In this document: positions 38,866-48,372 of the stretch, one piece after another
How positions within the stretch are numbered: position 1 is the stretch's first letter
How the letters are laid out: every line of letters begins with the position of its first letter
Source: SIG77 sp045589595
GTDB taxonomy: Bacteria; Verrucomicrobiota; Lentisphaeria; Victivallales; UBA1829
Assembly (NCBI GenBank): GCA_045589595.1
Contig: JAZNPK010000035.1
Coordinates: 1-64,000, forward strand
Direction: 5' to 3'
DNA: 64,000 bases
Notes under the pieces: generated by a model
The model's input: the letters and a program-made list of their open reading frames with translations, nothing else
Databases searched by the model: none
What the model was told of the DNA's origin: nothing
Made by a program: the position numbers and the translations under genes

Positions 38866-40437
38866 TCACACCTGTTTCAGCACCACGGCGTCGTGGGGCA
38901 GGACCGTGATCGTATAACGGCGTTTGCCCTGACCCTGAAGCAATTCTTCCGCATCCTTTTCCGGATCAAGAAGCAGGTCTTCAAAGCGGACTTCCATCAC
39001 AGATTCCGTTTCGTTCAGGACTGCCGCCGCCTTTGCACCGTCGATCGTTCCCGTAAACAGCATGGGCCAGGACATACTGTTCCACTTGATCGGCATCACA
39101 TCGCGCATACGGATGTTTGCGGCTTTCCCCAAAAGTTCCAGCCGTTCGGGCGCAATCGTGGAAAGGTTGTCGCTGGTCAGAGAGACGCCGGTCACGATCC
39201 CTGTCAGGGCGGAAACGCGCGCTTCTCCGATGGTGCAGGTGGAACGGTCCTGACGCGCCATGATCGTATCGGGATCGCAACGGAAAAATTTGTCGATCAT
39301 CCACCAGCGGGCAAGGGTGGAACGGGCAGCGCCGCGGATCGCACCCCAACTGGCATGGGTGTCGTTGGAAACACGTGCGCTGTCGATATAACCGAGGCTG
39401 GGCAGGAACGGCGGACAGCAGCCGAGGATATGGCAATCCGGTACCGCTTCCCGGATGGCTTTCATTCCCAGACGGAATGCACTGACGGGAGTGGCATCCG
39501 GATCACTGCGGCGTCCGTCCTGGATCCCGAAGCCGAGACCATCCAGTTTGAAGTAGGTGAAGCCCCATTTACGGAATGTTTTGAATACATTGGTAATATG
39601 TTCGCGGGCGGCAGGGATGGTCATATCCAGACAGACCCACATATCATCCGGCGGCGGAGACCAGCCGAAACTGACTTTGGGATTGCCGTTTTCATCTTTC
39701 ACAAACCAGTCGGGATGCTCTTTGAAAACACGGCTTGCGGTGGAGGCAAGGAACGGCATCAGCCAGATCCCCGCACGCATTCCGGAGGATGTGATCCGCT
39801 GTGCGATTTCGACAAGGGGAGTCGGCCAGTCCGCATGCTGATCGTTCCAGTCGCCCTGGAATGTCTGGTAGCCGTCATCGATCTGGATGACATCCGCACT
39901 GTAACAGCTGTCTTTGTGCTTTGCCATGGCATCCAGATTGTCGAGCAGATCTTTTTCCGTTACATCCGCATAGTAGTAGTACCAGGTGCAGTAACCTGTC
40001 AGATTCTTTCCCTTGCCGAATTCCGGAAGATTGTTCCGCTCCGCCACGATGTCCGCATACTGATTCAACAACTGCTTCCAGTCGTCCCCCTTCAGGACCA
40101 CGATCTCCTCCGGCGTGTCGCCTTCCATAATGTCCGGCTGACGCACCTCAATACTGTGCATATTCGTCGCCTTCCTGCGGAGAATGAAAAATGTGTAGGA
40201 ACGGTACGCCGTCACTGCACCCACAAGCGTAAAGATCTTTTTGCTCTCGTTGCCCGCAATGATCACATCACTGCTCGCAAATTCCACATCAAATCCATTG
40301 GCATGCTGGGCAACAGACGGTTCGTAATCGATCCCCATGTTGTTGTGGGAACGGTACATAAAATAAGAACCCGGCGGAAGATCAAGCTTCAATTCGCGGC
40401 GGTAACAGTTTTTCATCGGCTGCAGCATTTCGTTCAT
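38866..40437 (-). CDS. GH36-family alpha-galactosidase-like hydrolase
   Basis: 523 aa; ATG with TGGAGGTATTTTTACG upstream. The barrel signature IQIDDGYQTFQGDW (~185-197), GIWLMPFLAS, WVCLDMT, and YFKLDGLGFG with the likely nucleophile D299, and DSARVSND with the acid/base D359. No signal peptide, so cytoplasmic. It lacks the large N-terminal beta-supersandwich of the longest GH36 enzymes (typically ~700 aa), so this may be a GH36-related or GH31/clan D variant. Alone in its operon. Terminates into a GC-rich palindrome on the right. Confidence 0.85.
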   Translation of the reverse strand: MNEMLQPMKNCYRRELKLDLPPGSYFMYRSHNNMGIDYEPSVAQHANGFDVEFASSDVIIAGNESKKIFTLVGAVTAYRSYTFFILRRKATNMHSIEVRQPDIMEGDTPEEIVVLKGDDWKQLLNQYADIVAERNNLPEFGKGKNLTGYCTWYYYYADVTEKDLLDNLDAMAKHKDSCYSADVIQIDDGYQTFQGDWNDQHADWPTPLVEIAQRITSSGMRAGIWLMPFLASTASRVFKEHPDWFVKDENGNPKVSFGWSPPPDDMWVCLDMTIPAAREHITNVFKTFRKWGFTYFKLDGLGFGIQDGRRSDPDATPVSAFRLGMKAIREAVPDCHILGCCPPFLPSLGYIDSARVSNDTHASWGAIRGAARSTLARWWMIDKFFRCDPDTIMARQDRSTCTIGEARVSALTGIVTGVSLTSDNLSTIAPERLELLGKAANIRMRDVMPIKWNSMSWPMLFTGTIDGAKAAAVLNETESVMEVRFEDLLLDPEKDAEELLQGQGKRRYTITVLPHDAVVLKQV

Positions 40438-40476
40438 CGTAAAAATACCTCCAGATTTTATGGTTCAGATAAAACC

Positions 40477-40583
40477 GGCAGGGCGCAGGGCGCGGCACCC
40501 GGCGGCAGCGCCGCCGTGAAACCGCCGCGGGCGGTTCAGCGCCGGAAAAATTTCCGGCGCGTGCCGCGCCCTGCGCCGCTGCC
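40477..40583. repeat. Cloverleaf-shaped palindromic element 1
   Basis: Outer stem GGCAGGGCGCAGGGCGCG (from 40477) pairs with 40561-40583. Inside are three hairpins: CGGCGGC/GCCGCCG (40500-40516), AACCGCC/GGCGGTT (40520-40536) and GCGCCGGAAA/TTTCCGGCGC (40539-40560). It starts three bases after the glnS stop codon. Confidence 0.8.
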
Positions 40584-40585
40584 TT

Positions 40586-42283
40586 TTATTTTGCGGCGAT
40601 TTTTGCCCATGAATCTTTCAGGGGCACGGTGCGGTTGAACACGGGTTTGGTACCGGGCTGATGATCTTTGGGATCGGCGCAGAAGTAACCGACGCGTTCA
40701 AACTGGCAGCGGAAACCGGGTTCCACATCTTTAAGGGACGGTTCCACGAAGCAGGTGACGACCTTGAGGGATTCGGGATTGAGATAATCCTTGTAGTCCT
40801 GATCTTCGGGGATGGCGTTGGTATCGGCGATCGTGAAGAGCCGGTCATAGATCCGTGCTTCGGCTTCCACGGCGTGCGGGGCGGAGACCCAGTGGATGGT
40901 GCCTTTGACTTTTCTGCCGTCGGGTGCATTCCCGCCGCGTGTGGCGGGATCGTAGGTGCAGTGGATGGCTGTGATGTTGCCGTCTGCGTCCTTATCGACG
41001 GATGTGCAGGTGACAAAGTATGCGCAGCGGAGGCGGACTTCTTTTCCGGGGGCGAGGCGGTGGAACTGTTTTACGGGTTCTTCCATAAAGTCATCGCGTT
41101 CGATGTAGAGTTCGCCGGAGAAGGGAACCTTGCGGCTGCCGGCTTCGGGATCTTCGGGATTGTTGATGACTTCCATTTCCTCGGTCTGACCTGCAGGATA
41201 GTTGTCGATGATCAGTTTTACGGGGTTCATGACAGCCATTCTGCGGGGTGCTGTTTTGTTCAGATTTTCCCGGATGCAGAAATCCAGCAGGGCGATATCG
41301 GTCAGACTGTTGAATTTTGTGACGCCGATCTTTTCGCAGAAATCCCGGATCGCTTCCGCAGGCACGCCTCTGCGGCGGAACGCGCAGACCGTCGGCATAC
41401 GGGGATCGTCCCATCCGGCAACGTAGTTGTTTTTGACCAGTTCCAGCAGTTTGCGTTTGCTCATAACGGTGTAGGTCAGAGACAGACGGGCGAACTCGAT
41501 CTGGCGGGGATTGGACGGTGTTTCAAGATTTTCGATGAACCAGTCGTAAAGGGGACGGTGGATCTCGAATTCAAGCGTACAGATAGAGTGGGTGATCCCT
41601 TCAATGGCATCTTCCAGCGGATGGGCGAAGTCATAAAGGGGATAGATGCACCATTTGCTGCCGGTATTGTGGTGATCCGCATGACGGATCCGGTAGATCG
41701 CCGGGTCGCGCATGTGCATGTTCGGATGAGCCATATCGATTTTGGCGCGGAGAACTTTGCTGCCATCGGGAAACTCACCGTTCTTCATACGCTCAAAGAG
41801 ATCCAGGTTTTCTTCCACAGTGCGGTCGCGGTAGGGACTGGGTTTGCCGGGGGTCGTCAGATTGCCTTTGTAATCCTTGAATTCATCATCCGTCAGTTCG
41901 CAGACATATGCCTTTCCCTGCTTGATGAGGGATACCGCATAACCGTAAAGCTGATCAAAATAATCGGATGCATGATAGAACCGGTCTTCCCAGTCGCCGC
42001 CGAGCCATTTCACATCTTCCAGAATGGATTCCACATATTCCGTGTCTTCCTTCGTCGGATTCGTATCGTCCATACGGAGATTGAACTTTCCGCCGTATTT
42101 GACCGCTGTACCGTAGTTCAGACAGATACTTTTTGCATGACCGATGTGCAGATAACCATTCGGTTCAGGCGGGAAACGGGTAATGACTTTGCCGCCGTTT
42201 TTGCCCACCGCAAGATCGTTGTCGATGATCTCATGAATAAAGTTTGCCGGTGTTTCCGGCATACCGGATTTTGTTTCGCTCAT
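40586..42283 (-). CDS. glnS: Glutaminyl-tRNA synthetase
   Basis: 565 aa from the ATG at 42283 (GGGAGTTTCAG upstream). Class I motifs: PNGYLHIGHAKS (HIGH at 46-49), the MDDTNP motif, and VMSKRKLL for KMSKS. The GlnRS/GluRS architecture with a C-terminal anticodon-binding beta-barrel half is full length. Charges tRNA-Gln, so this lineage need not use the Glu-tRNA amidation route alone. Flanked by two palindromic elements. Confidence 0.96.
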   Translation of the reverse strand: MSETKSGMPETPANFIHEIIDNDLAVGKNGGKVITRFPPEPNGYLHIGHAKSICLNYGTAVKYGGKFNLRMDDTNPTKEDTEYVESILEDVKWLGGDWEDRFYHASDYFDQLYGYAVSLIKQGKAYVCELTDDEFKDYKGNLTTPGKPSPYRDRTVEENLDLFERMKNGEFPDGSKVLRAKIDMAHPNMHMRDPAIYRIRHADHHNTGSKWCIYPLYDFAHPLEDAIEGITHSICTLEFEIHRPLYDWFIENLETPSNPRQIEFARLSLTYTVMSKRKLLELVKNNYVAGWDDPRMPTVCAFRRRGVPAEAIRDFCEKIGVTKFNSLTDIALLDFCIRENLNKTAPRRMAVMNPVKLIIDNYPAGQTEEMEVINNPEDPEAGSRKVPFSGELYIERDDFMEEPVKQFHRLAPGKEVRLRCAYFVTCTSVDKDADGNITAIHCTYDPATRGGNAPDGRKVKGTIHWVSAPHAVEAEARIYDRLFTIADTNAIPEDQDYKDYLNPESLKVVTCFVEPSLKDVEPGFRCQFERVGYFCADPKDHQPGTKPVFNRTVPLKDSWAKIAAK

Positions 42284-42417
42284 GACTGAAACTCCCAAAA
42301 ATTTATGGTGAATTATGATTTTACTTGCTGATTATTAATATACGCCCGTATGCGCGGATATTCAAGCAGTCTGCCCCGTTTCCATTACGGTTTTTTGCAG
42401 GAAAATCGCAGAGACAC

Positions 42418-42520
42418 GGGGCGCGGCTCCGTGCGGCAGCACCGCACATCCCCCGTCGCCGGGGGATCGTCAGCCCGGGCGCGGCGTTGCCGCAGACCGG
42501 CCTGACGGGAGCCGCGCCCC
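42418..42520. repeat. Cloverleaf-shaped palindromic element 2
   Basis: Perfect 13-base outer stem GGGGCGCGGCTCC/GGAGCCGCGCCCC. Inside: GTGCGG/CCGCAC (42431-42447), ATCCCCC/GGGGGAT (42448-42467), and CGTCAG/CTGACG (42468-42507) with an inner GCGGC/GCCGC. Same outer-stem-plus-three-hairpin plan as element 1, with little sequence in common. Confidence 0.8.
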
Positions 42521-42676
42521 TGAGGTCGGTTATCACAAAATGACAGGAGAAGTGCGATTTTTTTCAAAAAAGACTTGCAATTTCCGTAAAGCGGACTAAA
42601 GTAAGAGAACAATCGCGCGTTTTCGCGGTATTTATGATGTAAACCTCAACCTTAAACCGTAGAAGGAGAACTTGAA

Positions 42677-42850
42677 ATGGCAGCAAAAGTTGATTCTGAA
42701 AAATGTGTTGCTTGCGAAGCCTGCGTTGGTACCTGCCCGGTCAGCGCAATTTCCATGAATGATGGCAAAGCCGTTGTGAACGCAGATGAATGCGTTGATT
42801 GCGGTGCCTGCGTTGGCGCCTGCCCCGCAGAAGCGATCACCCAGGAATAA
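42677..42850 (+). CDS. 2[4Fe-4S] ferredoxin (57 aa)
   Basis: ATG after AGAAGGAGAACTTGAA. Two classical motifs: CVACEACVGTCP (C-x2-C-x2-C-x3-C) and CVDCGACVGACP, ending in AEAITQE. The length and symmetry match clostridial-type ferredoxins, small soluble electron carriers. It is independent, with its own terminator. Confidence 0.96.
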   Translation: MAAKVDSEKCVACEACVGTCPVSAISMNDGKAVVNADECVDCGACVGACPAEAITQE

Positions 42851-42878
42851 GCTGTTACACACAGTTTTTCAATAAAAG

Positions 42879-42917
42879 ATCCGGCAATGTCCTTCGGGAT
42901 GATGCCGGATTTTTTTG
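42879..42917 (+). terminator. Ferredoxin terminator
   Basis: ATCCGGCA / TGCCGGAT followed by TTTTTT. Confidence 0.9.
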
Positions 42918-42924
42918 TCCCCAC

Positions 42925-43126
42925 ACAGAGTGTGCCATATAGTGCCCTTGCGTAACGCTTCGCTTACTTAATGGCACGATGAGGCTGTTTTGAGTTTTCC
43001 CTTATTTCCACTGTTTTTGCAACGCCGTTGCAAAAACTTACGGCAGAAAACGCAGTACGCAGTACAAGTTTTCTGCTCACGGTCAAGGGCTCGCCCTTGC
43101 CGTGGTGCAGCGGCGGAACGCTGCTC
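42925..43126 (+). repeat. Dispersed palindromic intergenic repeat, copy at 43.0 kb
   Basis: Related to the units at 50.6-50.96 kb: GTGTGCCATA-like start, TTACTTAATGGCAC, a 25-base palindrome GTTTTTGCAACG-C-CGTTGCAAAAAC (43013-43037), then TTTTCTGCTCA, GTCAAGGGC and GCAGCGGCGGAACGCTGC. Confidence 0.7.
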
Positions 43127-43143
43127 TTCTCTCATCTTCAGAC

Positions 43144-44256
43144 TCAGGGCAGGAAGGGGGCGGATTGTTTTGCGGGCAGAGCGGTAACGGATTCCGGGAT
43201 CACGGTGTGATTTCCGAATACGATCAGACTGGATTTCCCGTTGACGAACGGCACGAGGAATGTCTGTCTGTCATCGGACCGGACGGCGGTGAGAGATGTA
43301 CCGGGGAGGAGGGAGAACGCTTCGAGTTTCAGTGGTGCAAGTTCTTTATCCTGAACGGTTTTTATTTCTTTTTTGATTTTGTATTCCAGCAGCCATTCTT
43401 TTGCTTTAGATCCGGCGGGACGCAGGACATCGATTTTCTGGATATAGAGACCGCCCACGGGCATTTCATGGATCTGGAGCAGCAGTTCCCGTTCTGTGTT
43501 ATCGGGCAGGGTCACCGGCTCGAATGGCAGGACAACGGTCAGGGGCGCGGACTGGCATGTGACTTTTGCGGGTACAGCGGCGGGTGCGCCGTTGCGGCAG
43601 ACCACAGTTGCGGGAGGGTCACCGGGGATGGGCGACTTGATCACGGTGACGCTGATCCGTTCCATTTTTTCCATATCCCAGCACAATGTGGTGGAGGCGG
43701 AAAGGTTGAGTTTCCGGCAGACGCCTTCCAGGATGGCGGCATCGCGGTCGATGACCCGGCGTCGGCATGGTGACAGCATCAACTGTTTTTCGGGGAGCAT
43801 CCGGTTGTTCCGCTGGTGCAGAAAAGCCAGAAATGCCCGGCGCACATTTTCCGGATGGACGGGTGTTTCCACCTGCCGGACAAGAGATTGTATGGTTTTT
43901 ATATCTTCCTGCAGATCAGTGATTTGTGCGAACGGGAGTTGTTCCGGCACTGTTTCGATCCCGATCTTTTTTGTCTTTTCGTCTTTTTCGTTTTTTTTGT
44001 CATCAGCGGGGATCGGCGGCAGATCGCGAACATCCGTCACAAAGAGGAAACGGCTGTTCAGGCGGTCGATCTCCTGTTGTTTTTCCTGCAGTTTTTCCTG
44101 ATAACGTTTTTCGTTTTCCGAGATGAGCGCAGTTTTTTCCACGATCTTTGTACCGATGGCATAAAATTCGCGGTTGAGGCGGAACCGGTCAATGGCAAAG
44201 ATCACGCACGCCAGAGCCAGAACACCGGCGGTAATACCGAGATAAATGTGTTTCAT
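43144..44256 (-). CDS. Membrane-anchored coiled-coil protein (370 aa)
   Basis: An N-terminal membrane segment (residues ~5-22: YLGITAGVLALACVIFAI) is followed by a coiled coil (~35-70, KRYQEKLQEKQQEIDRLN) and a Lys/Glu-rich linker, then a beta-rich C-terminal half. No family recognised. It overlaps the stop of the SDR gene by four bases, so they are co-transcribed. Could be a periplasmic scaffold; function unknown. Confidence 0.6.
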   Translation of the reverse strand: MKHIYLGITAGVLALACVIFAIDRFRLNREFYAIGTKIVEKTALISENEKRYQEKLQEKQQEIDRLNSRFLFVTDVRDLPPIPADDKKNEKDEKTKKIGIETVPEQLPFAQITDLQEDIKTIQSLVRQVETPVHPENVRRAFLAFLHQRNNRMLPEKQLMLSPCRRRVIDRDAAILEGVCRKLNLSASTTLCWDMEKMERISVTVIKSPIPGDPPATVVCRNGAPAAVPAKVTCQSAPLTVVLPFEPVTLPDNTERELLLQIHEMPVGGLYIQKIDVLRPAGSKAKEWLLEYKIKKEIKTVQDKELAPLKLEAFSLLPGTSLTAVRSDDRQTFLVPFVNGKSSLIVFGNHTVIPESVTALPAKQSAPFLP

Positions 44257-44993
44257 GGTGCGTCCTTTTCCTTATTTATCAGGGGGTGATGAGTCTCAAA
44301 AAGATGCTGTCCGCCATCTGCATAAAGGATGGCGCCTGTAATGGAAGTGCAAGTTGCAAGGAAGAGCGCAGTCTGCGCAATATCTTCCGGCGGAACGGAT
44401 CGCTGAAGGGGGACCCGTTTCAGAGTGCTTTCCATTTTCAGATGTTCCAGACCGGGCGGGGGCAGGACAGGACCCGGAGCGATACCGTTGACGCGGATCC
44501 GTGGAGCCAGTGCCAGTGCCGCACTTTCCGTGGCATCGGCGAGGGCTTTTTTTGATACAAGATAACCGAAGGCGTCCGGCGCATGGCCGCTGACCGCCTG
44601 ATCCAGCAGATTGATGATGATGCCGTCCCTGCCGGAGTAAGCGCGGGCAAAGGCTTTCATCAGACTGAGCGGAGCAAGGAAATTGATGTCCAGCATCTTC
44701 CGTACATCTTCATCGCTTTCGTCAAGAAACGGAGTGCGGACATAGGCGGATGCGTTGTTTACGAGAATATCCAGCGGTCCGGCATCGGCAATGAGTTTTT
44801 CAGGTGCGCCCGGTTCCGTCAGATCGCAGCACAAAATTTTTTCGGCGGGGAGCTGCGACGCTTCTTCAGCGTGTCTGCAGCAATGGATCACGACCAGCGC
44901 GCCGGCATCGGCGAAGGCTTTTGCGATCACAGCCCCCACACGGATCGCGCCGCCAGTGATCAAAACCCGTTTTCCGTTCAGAGCCGCAGTCAT
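44253..44993 (-). CDS. SDR oxidoreductase, pteridine-reductase-like
   Basis: 246 aa. TGGAIRVGAVIA (the TGGAxRxG variant, seen in FolM/PTR1-type dihydropteridine reductases), NNASAYVRTPF, INLLDQAV, YLVSKKAL as the Tyr/Lys pair, and GIAPGPVLPP. Likely NADPH-dependent reductase of a pterin-like substrate. Followed directly by the coiled-coil gene. Confidence 0.8.
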   Translation of the reverse strand: MTAALNGKRVLITGGAIRVGAVIAKAFADAGALVVIHCCRHAEEASQLPAEKILCCDLTEPGAPEKLIADAGPLDILVNNASAYVRTPFLDESDEDVRKMLDINFLAPLSLMKAFARAYSGRDGIIINLLDQAVSGHAPDAFGYLVSKKALADATESAALALAPRIRVNGIAPGPVLPPPGLEHLKMESTLKRVPLQRSVPPEDIAQTALFLATCTSITGAILYADGGQHLFETHHPLINKEKDAP

Positions 44994-45015
44994 TGCAAAT
45001 CCTCCGGTGGCAGGT

Positions 45016-46050
45016 TCAGAAATTCCGCCGCCACGCGGCTTCCTGATCGCGTTGTCCGGCTTTTTCGGTCAGTTCACGGATCTTTTCTTTGATGGGTTCA
45101 AAGGAATCGTCAGCAGCTGCGCTCATGGGGAAAACTTCAATATCGTCTTCCAGTTCACAGATGAATTCTTCGTAATTTTCCTGACTTTCTGGCAGATCCA
45201 TCTTGTTTGCCACGATGAGCATGGCGCGACCGGAAAGCCCTTCCATATATTCTTCCAGTTCATTTTTGAGGATGCGGTAGTCCTCAATGGGTTTTCTGCC
45301 GTCAACCCCAGCCATATCAATGACATAGAGCAGAAGTTTTGTCCGTTCGATATGACGGAGGAAGTAGTGTCCCAGCCCCACATTGAGATGTGCGCCGTCG
45401 ATCAGCCCCGGCACATCCGCCAGCAGGATTTTTTTGAAGTCGGGATATTCACAGACGCCGATCACGGGGTGAAGCGTTGTGAACGGATAAGGTGCAACTT
45501 TCGGCTTCGCATTGGAGACCGCCCCCAGCAGCGTGGATTTTCCGGCATTGGGATAGCCCACAAAGCCCACATCCGCCACCAGTTTCAATTCCAGAACGAG
45601 ATCGATGGGCTCCACTTTTTCGCCGGGTTCGTGTTCCCGGGGTGCGCGGTTGGTGCTGGTTGCAAAACGGGCATTTCCTCTGCCGCCTCTGCCGCCGACC
45701 GCGATCACAATCTCCTGTCCGGCAGCATCGATATCCGCCAGCAGGTCACCGGTCTCCGCATTGTGGATGAGGGTGCCGAGGGGGACTTTCACATAAAGAT
45801 CCCGTCCTTTTCTGCCGTGACAATCCTTCCCTCTGCCGTCGCCGCCGTTTTCAGCGACGAAGCGCCGGTTGAAAATGAAGTTCGCAAGGCTCTGTTCGCC
45901 GGGATCGCCCACAAAGATGATGTTCCCGCCGGGTGCGCCGTCGCCGCCATTGGGACCGCCCTTCGGCACAAACGCTTCACGACGGAAACTGCAGCAGCCG
46001 TTGCCGCCGTCGCCTGCTTTAATGGTGATCTCTGCCTGATCGACAAACAT
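45016..46050 (-). CDS. obgE: GTPase ObgE/CgtA
   Basis: 344 aa. The Gly-rich Obg domain (GDGGNGCCSFRRE, GGPNGGDGAPGGN), then G1 GYPNAGKST, G2/G3 TTLHP and DVPGLIDGA, G4 NKMD, and G5 MSAAADD. Ribosome-assembly and stress GTPase. Downstream of rpmA as in most bacteria (rplU-rpmA-obgE). rplU is not adjacent here. No OCT domain at the C-terminus. Confidence 0.97.
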   Translation of the reverse strand: MFVDQAEITIKAGDGGNGCCSFRREAFVPKGGPNGGDGAPGGNIIFVGDPGEQSLANFIFNRRFVAENGGDGRGKDCHGRKGRDLYVKVPLGTLIHNAETGDLLADIDAAGQEIVIAVGGRGGRGNARFATSTNRAPREHEPGEKVEPIDLVLELKLVADVGFVGYPNAGKSTLLGAVSNAKPKVAPYPFTTLHPVIGVCEYPDFKKILLADVPGLIDGAHLNVGLGHYFLRHIERTKLLLYVIDMAGVDGRKPIEDYRILKNELEEYMEGLSGRAMLIVANKMDLPESQENYEEFICELEDDIEVFPMSAAADDSFEPIKEKIRELTEKAGQRDQEAAWRRNF

Positions 46051-46144
46051 GGTGTACCTCTCTTCCTGGGATCTTCCGTAAAAAAAAGCCCGGACAATGA
46101 TTATCCGGGCTATTCAATCGCAATTTTTCCGATTCTCTGGAAAC

Positions 46145-46411
46145 TTACGCTTCGGCCGGGATCTCCAGGGGGATGACCTCAACCGATTTCTTCACGGCTT
46201 TTTTGAATTTCACAGTGCCGTCGCAGAGTGCAAAGAGCGTGAAGTCGCGGCCGCAGCCGACATTTTTACCCGGGTGGAACTGAGTGCCGCGCTGACGGAC
46301 GATGATGCTGCCTGCGGAAACGAATTCGCCTGCATAAGCCTTGACGCCGAGCATTTTCGGCTTGCTGTCACGACCGTTACGGCTGCTGGACTGACCTTTC
46401 TTATGTGCCAT
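46145..46411 (-). CDS. rpmA: 50S ribosomal protein L27
   Basis: 88 aa. MAHKKGQSSSRNGRDSKPK, then GVKAYAGEFVSAGSIIVRQRG and HPGKNVGCGRDFTLFA. The N-terminus has no cleavable extension. Usual partner L21 (rplU) is missing upstream, where only a short A/T-rich gap lies before rluD; the order rpmA-obgE is kept. Confidence 0.97.
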   Translation of the reverse strand: MAHKKGQSSSRNGRDSKPKMLGVKAYAGEFVSAGSIIVRQRGTQFHPGKNVGCGRDFTLFALCDGTVKFKKAVKKSVEVIPLEIPAEA

Positions 46412-46595
46412 TTTCCTTCTCCAATTATTGTAATGTTCGTTGTTGTTTTTTACTGATCCTGTTGCGTCTGCGCAGTTTTGAGATGTTTAGACGCGGAACA
46501 ATAATATGCCACAAATTTTTTGATTTTCAAGTCCTTTCAGCAAAATCTCCACATTTTTTTATAAAAATTCCGGATTTTCCGCTGAAATTTCATTG

Positions 46596-47558
46596 TTATT
46601 TTTCTTTTTTCAGTTCATCCAGCACCGCGATAAAGTCGGCGGGAGGCGGTGTTTCAAAATCCATTTCCTCTCCCGTTTCCGGATGTTCAAACGCCAGTTT
46701 CCATGCGTGAAGCATCTGACGCGGCGCATCCGGCGCATGACCTCTGCCGTACAGCCGTTCCCCCAGAAGGGGATGACCGAGATGTGACATGTGGACGCGG
46801 ATCTGGTGGGTCCTGCCCGTGTGGAGACGGACCTGCACCAGCGCAACTTTTCTGCCGTTCCGCCACCCCTGTTCCAGAACCCGGTAAGCCGTGACCGCTT
46901 CCCTGCCATCGTCCGCCGTCCGGAGGACCGCCATCTTTTTCCGGTCGGTCGGATGACGCCCGAAGGATGTTTTGATCACGGCACTTGCCGGGACCGGCCA
47001 TCCGTGAACCAGCGCGAGATATGTTTTTTCGATTTCCCGATCCGCAAATGCCCGTGACAGACGCCGCAGAGCGCGTGGCGTTTTGGCGATGACCAGCGAG
47101 CCGGAAGTATCTTTATCCAGACGGTGTACGATACCGGGGCGGAGCGGGTCCAGTTCATCTTCTTCCATCAGATCCGGTTCTCTGCCGAGCAGGGCGTTGA
47201 CCAGTGTGCCGGACCAGTTCCCGGCGGCGGGATGGACCACCATTCCGGCAGGTTTGTTGACCACGAGGATGGCATCGTCTTCATACAGCACATCCAGCGG
47301 AATGGATTCGGGTGCGGCCTGTGTGGTGATCTCCTGCGCGGGTGCATCTGTGTCAATGGTCCAGCCGGTCTCCACCAGTGTACGCTGAAGGGTACAGACT
47401 TCCCCGTTCACGCGCACGTTTCCGTTTTTGATCATATTCTGTGCGCGTGTACGGGAAAATTCATCGTTCTCCGCCATCCGCACCATTGCCACATCCAGCC
47501 GTTCGCCGTGGAGTTCTTCCGGCACAACAAAATGGTAAATATCGCGTTTTTCAGGCAT
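46596..47558 (-). CDS. rluD: RluD-family 23S rRNA pseudouridine synthase
   Basis: 320 aa from the ATG at 47558, which overlaps the lgt stop (ATGCCTGA). S4 domain at the N-terminus (RLDVAMVRMAEND), then HRLDKDTSGSLVIAKT with the catalytic Asp and GRTHQIRVHMSHLGHPLLGE. Most similar to RluD/RluA type enzymes that modify helix 69. Target inferred, not shown. Confidence 0.92.
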   Translation of the reverse strand: MPEKRDIYHFVVPEELHGERLDVAMVRMAENDEFSRTRAQNMIKNGNVRVNGEVCTLQRTLVETGWTIDTDAPAQEITTQAAPESIPLDVLYEDDAILVVNKPAGMVVHPAAGNWSGTLVNALLGREPDLMEEDELDPLRPGIVHRLDKDTSGSLVIAKTPRALRRLSRAFADREIEKTYLALVHGWPVPASAVIKTSFGRHPTDRKKMAVLRTADDGREAVTAYRVLEQGWRNGRKVALVQVRLHTGRTHQIRVHMSHLGHPLLGERLYGRGHAPDAPRQMLHAWKLAFEHPETGEEMDFETPPPADFIAVLDELKKEK

Positions 47559-48351
47559 GTTCCAACTCCGGTCTGTCTTTCGCAAAAATCAGCAGCAGTG
47601 CGCCGGCAGGGATCATCAGGAACAGCGCGATCGCCTGGGATGTTGTCAGCCCCAGCAGCAGTTCGGGATTGTCGCCCCGGAAAAATTCGAGGCTGAATCT
47701 GGCGATAGCGTACAGGATCAGATAGATCCCGGCGATCTGTCCCGCCCGGGGAAATTTCCGGCAGATACAGAGCAGCAGCACGCAGAGCAGAACATTTGCT
47801 CCGCTTTCCCAGAGCTGAGTGGGATAAACGGGGACCGTGAAGCCGTCCGGACACCACATTTTCTGCGGGAACCGCCCCGGTTTCGGATCAAGCGGGAAGC
47901 GGATCGCACAGGAACTGTCCCAGGCTGTTTTTCCGAAACAGCATCCCTGCAGATAACAGCCGAGTCTGCCGAACGCGTGTGCAATGGCGATCCCCGGGGC
48001 AGTCACATCCAACAGTGCAGGCACGGAGATCTTTTTCCGTCTTGCGTAGATCATGACGCAGGTGATGGCAAGGATGAACCCGCCGTAAAAGACCAGTCCG
48101 CCCTCATCAATGCGGAAGATCCACATGATTCCCCGGTGTCCCTCCCAGTTCTGGATCACATGCAGAGCCCGCGCGCCGAGGATGCCGGTGAACAGAGCGA
48201 GCATGGCAAGATCAAACACCTGATCTTTTGTCATACCGGCGCGTTTGCGTTTCCAGAGCATGATGCCGGTAGCAGCAAGGAATCCCAGAGCGATACAAAT
48301 GCCGTAGTAATGGATGTCCTTGCCGAAAATCGTAAAAGCGATCGGATTCAT
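47551..48351 (-). CDS. lgt: Prolipoprotein diacylglyceryl transferase
   Basis: 266 aa with about seven membrane segments. Family signature IAHAFGRLGCYLQGCCFGK (the Gly-Arg-Leu-Gly-Cys and Gly-Cys-Cys parts), GGLVFYGGF, VPVYPTQLWES and FSLEFFRGD. It transfers the diacylglyceryl group to lipobox Cys residues, as needed for the lipoproteins at 7953 and 21833. A Cys-rich loop of 30 residues follows the signature. Confidence 0.95.
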   Translation of the reverse strand: MNPIAFTIFGKDIHYYGICIALGFLAATGIMLWKRKRAGMTKDQVFDLAMLALFTGILGARALHVIQNWEGHRGIMWIFRIDEGGLVFYGGFILAITCVMIYARRKKISVPALLDVTAPGIAIAHAFGRLGCYLQGCCFGKTAWDSSCAIRFPLDPKPGRFPQKMWCPDGFTVPVYPTQLWESGANVLLCVLLLCICRKFPRAGQIAGIYLILYAIARFSLEFFRGDNPELLLGLTTSQAIALFLMIPAGALLLIFAKDRPELEHA

Positions 48352-48372
48352 AAAATGAGTTTACTCCTGTTG

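Noticed and set aside
38893..40638. 581-codon plus-strand open frame
   Set aside because: Antisense to the GH36 gene and the cloverleaf; no recognisable domain. The minus strand has the catalytic motifs.
40661..42289. 542-codon plus-strand open frame
   Set aside because: Antisense to glnS, which is unmistakable.
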